Part shown: positions 5,484-6,136 of the stretch, one piece after another
How the letters are laid out: each line of letters begins with the position of its first letter
Numbering within the stretch: position 1 is the stretch's first letter
Assembly: GCA_039024315.1 (NCBI GenBank)
Contig: JBCCQN010000323.1
Location: 1-6,136, forward strand
DNA from: JBCAWW01 sp039024315
GTDB taxonomy: Bacteria; Bacteroidota; Bacteroidia; J057
Direction: 5' to 3'
Length of the DNA: 6,136 bases
The notes under the pieces: generated by a model
Told to the model about the DNA's origin: nothing
The model's database searches: none
The model's input: only the letters and a program-made list of their open reading frames with translations
Translations under genes and position numbers: made by a program

Positions 5484-6136
5484 TAACCGAATAAAGAGAG
5501 TAGGCCATTTTGCGAGGAAGGCTCTTGAGCGCGCTTAGCAAAAATCGTTCTTGCAGATTGAGGTTTTCTTTGGCAAGCATCGCTTTATACTTGTTAAGAT
5601 ACTCGACCTCATTGAGCAAATCCAACACGATACAAGCCTTAATGAGACGTGATTTATACTTTTGAGGGGCGTATTCACCTAAAATCCGCCAATACGCTTT
5701 TTCGTGGTAGAGATTTTTGTAATGCTCGCCTCTAGACTTTGGAATCCGAAACTTCGAGGGACTAGAAACTCGCCCACCTACCCCATCATCGTAGTTCTTG
5801 AGGCCTTCATGGAGATAGTAGCGGTTGGCTTTAATATCGATTTGGTACCAGAGGTGATTGACATCATCAGACACATTGGGGTTAAAGCGAAGATCACCCA
5901 GTAGTTCTGTTTTAGTAATACCCCAAAATTCTCCTTTGCCATTACGGATAATTTCTTCGCCAGCCACATAGCCAGTCTTGCTGAGCCCTTTGCCAGTAAA
6001 CTCCTGAGTATTCATGCTAAAACAATTGCACGAAACCGCATTGACTGCCGAGTCAATCTCTTGGGGAACAGCCATCAATCGCTCTAAAGCTTCTGGCAAT
6101 AAATTGTCATCATCTGACATGAGGGTGAACCAATCA
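5473..6136 (-). CDS. Family 2 (GT-A fold) glycosyltransferase, C-terminal part (cut by window edge)
   Basis: The frame is open from the window edge to the TAA at 5473-5475, giving about 220 residues. The ATG at 6120 is not the start: upstream codons read on in frame as DWFTL, joining to MSDDDNLLPEALERLM. That stretch is the characteristic DxD region of family 2 glycosyltransferases, which holds the divalent metal and the nucleotide-sugar diphosphate. A second typical segment, GEFWGITKTELLGDLRFNP, lies downstream, followed by HLWYQIDIKANRYYLHEGLKNY. The C-terminal third is helical, rich in Lys/Arg and Leu, with no obvious membrane segment. It presumably transfers a sugar in the cytoplasm to a surface polysaccharide, glycolipid or protein; donor and acceptor cannot be predicted. 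The nucleotide-binding N-terminus is missing. It converges on the response regulator with only 5 bp between stops, so it belongs to a different transcript, probably in a glycan locus beyond the right edge. Confidence 0.82.
   Translation of the reverse strand, partial: DWFTLMSDDDNLLPEALERLMAVPQEIDSAVNAVSCNCFSMNTQEFTGKGLSKTGYVAGEEIIRNGKGEFWGITKTELLGDLRFNPNVSDDVNHLWYQIDIKANRYYLHEGLKNYDDGVGGRVSSPSKFRIPKSRGEHYKNLYHEKAYWRILGEYAPQKYKSRLIKACIVLDLLNEVEYLNKYKAMLAKENLNLQERFLLSALKSLPRKMAYSLYSVMPI

Noticed and set aside
5589..5598. Single ACTTGTTAAG match to the tandem repeat inside the glycosyltransferase gene
   Set aside because: It is a lone copy in coding sequence with no second unit 11 bp away, so it lacks the tandem layout needed for this regulator family.
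6118..6120. ATG at 6120 as the start of a 215-residue glycosyltransferase
   Set aside because: The frame is open upstream to the window edge and encodes DWFTL, part of the conserved family 2 motif before the DxD, so the gene is truncated by the window rather than short.

Overview
The window looks like chromosomal DNA of a member of the Bacteroidota, probably a Saprospiria/Lewinella-like bacterium. The main grounds are a TonB-dependent receptor preceded by a carboxypeptidase-regulatory-like domain, a membrane protein that appears to run into a LytTR domain, and mostly absent Shine-Dalgarno sequences. The phylum is fairly secure; the lower rank is inference. Six protein genes are visible, two of them cut by the window edges. 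No RNA gene, CRISPR array, insertion sequence or phage gene was seen.

Layout. (1) 1-523, minus strand: N-terminal 174 residues of a four-helix membrane protein, probably a membrane-anchored LytTR-type regulator. (2) 524-632: divergent intergenic region holding a perfect 11-bp inverted repeat. (3) 633-2954, plus: a 773-residue TonB-dependent outer-membrane receptor with no SusD partner. (4) 2955-3054: convergent gap dominated by a perfect 17-bp inverted repeat around a 43-base structured centre. (5) 3055-3387, minus: a small secreted cysteine-rich protein with four tandem CPPx units. (6) 3388-3548: divergent control region with three tandem 11-bp direct repeats, arranged like a PhoB/OmpR-family binding site. 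(7) 3549-4772 and 4769-5467, plus: a sensor histidine kinase and an OmpR/PhoB-type response regulator, overlapping by 4 bp. (8) 5473-6136, minus: C-terminal part of a family 2 glycosyltransferase, convergent with the regulator after a 5-bp gap.

How the parts may work together (inference). The kinase and regulator form one translationally coupled two-component unit. The direct repeats lie between that unit and the cysteine-rich gene, so the regulator may control its own operon, the cysteine-rich protein, or both. The kinase has four cysteines in its predicted periplasmic sensor, and the neighbouring secreted protein has seven in its mature part; a shared redox or metal theme is possible but unproven. 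The receptor and the LytTR-like protein form a second divergent pair with its own palindromic candidate operator. The glycosyltransferase probably belongs to an unrelated surface-polysaccharide locus.
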